Shown here in pieces: positions 60,803 through 64,000 of a stretch of DNA of 64,000 nt. The notes under the pieces are model-generated. The model was not told where the DNA came from. It made no database searches and saw nothing but the letters and a program-made list of their open reading frames with translations. Each line of letters begins with the position of its first letter. Positions within the stretch are counted from its first letter, which is position 1. The position numbers and the translations under genes were made by a program. Source of the DNA: Silurus meridionalis (lineage: Eukaryota; Chordata; Actinopteri; Siluriformes; Siluridae); the NCBI RefSeq assembly GCF_014805685.1, contig NC_060892.1, positions 10,745,490-10,809,489 on the forward strand. Direction: 5' to 3'.

Positions 60803-63800
60803 CTTATCAGCCTTTCAGTCGTAATGTGATTGTGGTTTTGTACAGGTTGAGCTGCAGGAATGTGCTTGTACTTTATTTAGTTCACGTATAAACACACTAG
60901 TAAGCACAAACGTAAAAAACAGAACACATGTACAGGACGTTTTCAACAGCTCTGCCACCGCTCTTACACCGTAAGCATAATCATTTGAGGTTTCTGTGGG
61001 GGTTTGGTCACCCTTGCTCATGTGTATGGCATGTGAAGATTACAATGAGCTGATTCTACATGTGCGATGCAAAAAAACAAACAAAAAAACCCCCCAAAAA
61101 AACATATTAGCGGACAAAAAAACACAATGCTGACAAGACTCTAAGCAGAGTCAGAGAGATATGACTTGACAAAATGAATGTACGGGATCTAAATACCAGT
61201 CTGTAACTTTACACTTCATAGAATCCAAGAACATGGATCATTAAACTTTGTAATATGCAAATTTAGGTTCAAGACTCATGCTCAAGAGTTAATTCATTTC
61301 ATTAATTGTTTATTGGGTATTATCACACCTAATGAGTCTTTTAAGATGTTAATTATTATCTATTTTTACACAACACATCTCCACTTAGGTTTTTATGAAT
61401 AAAGATGAATGCATAGTAATTAAACCTATATTTACATTGCAGCTTTATCAAACACGTAACAAGGCCTTAATCAAACCCTCATCTTTGTTTGTTCAAATAA
61501 AATGCTAACCCTACAGTTTAACATATGGATTACTTATATACTGTAGGAAACACACAGATCTGAGGCACACACTGTTCCTAAACATGTCGGTAGTGACCCT
61601 GAAAATGTGGAAAGGTGAGAGAAGGGGATTATAGAAAAAAAAGAAAAGCGAAGGAGACAACTAATCAAAAGACATTGAATCTGGTAGAAATGATCTCATC
61701 ATTAATCTCTTGACTCAGATGTGGGAATCTGTGTGAAAACATGCAAACAAAGATCAGGTTCAGAATGAGTGTCATCTTGTTCCATCTTGTTACAAAATCC
61801 CAGCTCACATGTGTGAGCCAGACCTTTTCACCCGTCTGTGAACTGCACAGTGGAGTGGACGACGCATGACATTCCCTTGAAACGGACTTATTAGTTTCCT
61901 ATACTTTTAAACTTGGAAAAATGCTTCTACAGTGTTCTACACATGCGCTGACACAAGCTCCTACGACATTTTAGCAGTTGTGGATTGGCTCTGCCATTTT
62001 GACACAGAATGCGATAAATCATTTCTGCAAATGGCTGAAACACCATGAGCTGTTAGATTTTGGAAAAAAATACTGGATCAAGCACAAAGAATGAAATCAT
62101 CCAAGAAAACATAAAATCTATTGCGTATTTCTTTTTCAGAATGAGCAGCATAGTAGGGGTGGAGGAAACTCTCATAAGATTATTTATTGAATCCAATGAA
62201 GACTTTTCAGGGTTTTTTTTTTTTGCCAGATGTCATTAGGCCAGAGTAATTATTTAATCATTTGATTTATATATGATACATACACATATACAAACAGTAA
62301 GATGTCGAACTTTACAACTGCCAATAAAAAAATATATATATTGACTTTTCCAACCAAATGTTCAGTTTGCCCAAGACCCTTCCCTCACCAGTCTCTAATT
62401 TTTCCTCTCTGACACTAAGGACACCTTTATTAAATGTTTACAGAAATGCTCCCTCGGTAAACATCTTTTTATGGAGCTCTTCACCACATCGTTCATGGGA
62501 CCTTTTTGTCAAATAACAACATTTATCTATTCATCATTAGAAATCGCTAATGTGGTGCTTTAAAGTGTTTGCTTCCTTTAGAACGTATATCTACATGTAG
62601 AATGCGGGCTAAATTAATCTGCCTCTTCCTGTCTTCATCCCACATTGCTTCAGTTACATAGAGGTCAGGGGTGTGGTGGCTGATTTAATACTCTCAGTTG
62701 CCAAAGTACCTCCACTCCAAGTAAGTGTTAATCATGTTTATTGTGTGTCATTGTCATTGCTGTAAAGATGCAGCAGAATAAATATAAACCAGAGATATTG
62801 CTCATTATTTATCATTCTTTTGGTTTTTCACTATTCTAAAAGAAAACCATGCACAAACACATTCATGCTTTCCACCAGATCTTATTCAGATTAATTATTT
62901 TAAAACACATTTTTTTACAATTTTGACATCTTGTATGTGAACAGACCTTTGTCCTGAAATAACCCTCATACACAGAATTCTAAATTAATAACAGTGCGTG
63001 GTTGTGCACTAATATAGACCATAAACGTCAAAAGAATTTCATGTTTGTGAGACAGATATTTACTGTAGCAGAGACTAAAACAATAAAAGCTTGCTTTTGA
63101 ATATTGTCTGACTTTTGAAACATTGAATGTGTATCGTTTACCTGGAAACGAAATATTTAAGGTGAACAATTTCACTGTAATTAAAGTATGTAATTAAAAG
63201 TAAATAGAGTAAATACTACATGCACCTTTAGAAGTAAAACATACAGTGACAAGGAATGTATACTTTAGTGCCTTTTAGCTGAGTTCCATCCAAATGCCAA
63301 GGACATTTTTAGTGTCATTTCAGAATTTCATTTCCGATGGCAGTTTGTCTTGTTGCTGAGAGGCTTGGTGCTAAATTTGGATATGTCGCTTCCTCTAAAT
63401 TGCAGTGTATTTATACAGTCATATGACCATCTGCATTTTAATGTTATTACCCATCTCTTGGAGGAGAGAGGCAAGTTAATGCTTTCTGACCCCCAACCAG
63501 CGACAACAGAAGAGAAAAGCTGAATTTCTGAGCACAGGAACTGATGCAGTAACAGAACTGACATGTAGAGAAATCCTTATTTCCAAATGCTCTTATTGGT
63601 CTTGTTATGTGTCTCAGTATAGGTATAAGTATAAGTTTGAGTGTGAATTATATAAGAGGAGCAGATCAGCTTAAAACTCTTAAAAATACCTTTTAAAAGT
63701 GTTAACTGATGCCACCACCAGGTTTTGTGGATTTTACTACACAACTGAGCTTTCCAAAAGTTATTGCCATAAATAGTAATCCTTATTTATTTAAATCAAT

Positions 63801-64000
63801 CCAGTGTGGCCCAATAGTTTCACCTCTCTGATACCTTAATGCTTGATGGGAACATAAAACTTCAAATATGTATACCACCCCCTTAAAAAAATTAAATAAA
63901 ATAAAAAACAGAAAAAAAGAAGCAATGTACAAATCAAATGTGAAGTTTCTATTAAATGCTTGAGGTCCGGTTTTTGGCAGATCAATGTTGCCACGTTAGT
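60801..64000. other. Noncoding stretch to window end
   Basis: No gene, RNA gene or clear mobile element recognised on either strand. Short open frames show no family features. Confidence 0.55.

Overview
This window is AT-rich vertebrate genomic DNA from a ray-finned fish. Three things point there: split genes with GT-AG introns, many fish-type repeats (a tRNA-Glu SINE, an RTE-like LINE, hAT-like and Tigger-like DNA elements) and many long TA, CA/GT and GATA microsatellites. An otophysan such as a catfish is plausible, but the window does not settle the species.

Four protein-coding genes could be assembled exon by exon. (1) sv2b, plus strand, 11789-23741: 12 coding exons, 689 codons, a synaptic vesicle glycoprotein 2B-type transporter. 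(2) and (3) Two tandem plus-strand mesp genes at 30773-31773 and 39834-40659. Each has two coding exons and encodes a mesoderm-posterior bHLH transcription factor. (4) anpep, minus strand, 58386-47740: 20 coding exons of a membrane alanyl aminopeptidase (M1 metallopeptidase). Its reading frame is broken by a one-base shortfall in exon 17. The linkage sv2b - mesp - mesp - anpep resembles human 15q26, where MESP1, MESP2 and ANPEP are neighbours and SV2B lies further along.

Layout. 1-11.6 kb has no confirmed gene; it holds dispersed repeats, a Tigger-like MITE and an antisense RTE LINE fragment. 11.8-23.7 kb is sv2b, with hAT-like, SINE and LINE-tail insertions in its introns. 24-30 kb is noncoding and contains two 17-bp palindromic T-box-type sites, one of them beside an RBPJ (CSL)-type site. 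30.5-40.8 kb is the mesp pair. 42.1-45.75 kb is a 3.66-kb TA-flanked DNA transposon carrying a zinc-finger gene interrupted by an in-frame stop. 47.6-58.5 kb is anpep, with a nested hAT pair and a LINE 3' end in its introns. 58.5-64 kb shows no recognised gene.

The strongest noncoding signal is regulatory. Both mesp promoters carry the same order of sites: T-box half-site, CSL site 34-35 bp later, a second T-box site inside an 18/20-identical 20-mer, then a TATA-like box. Related clusters lie between sv2b and mesp and between the two mesp genes. This fits the known control of Mesp genes by Tbx6 and Notch during somite segmentation. That the copies are duplicated, palindromic and spread along the locus is my reading of the sequence and is untested. 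All exon coordinates come from reading splice sites and known protein families by eye; no alignment or transcript data were available.
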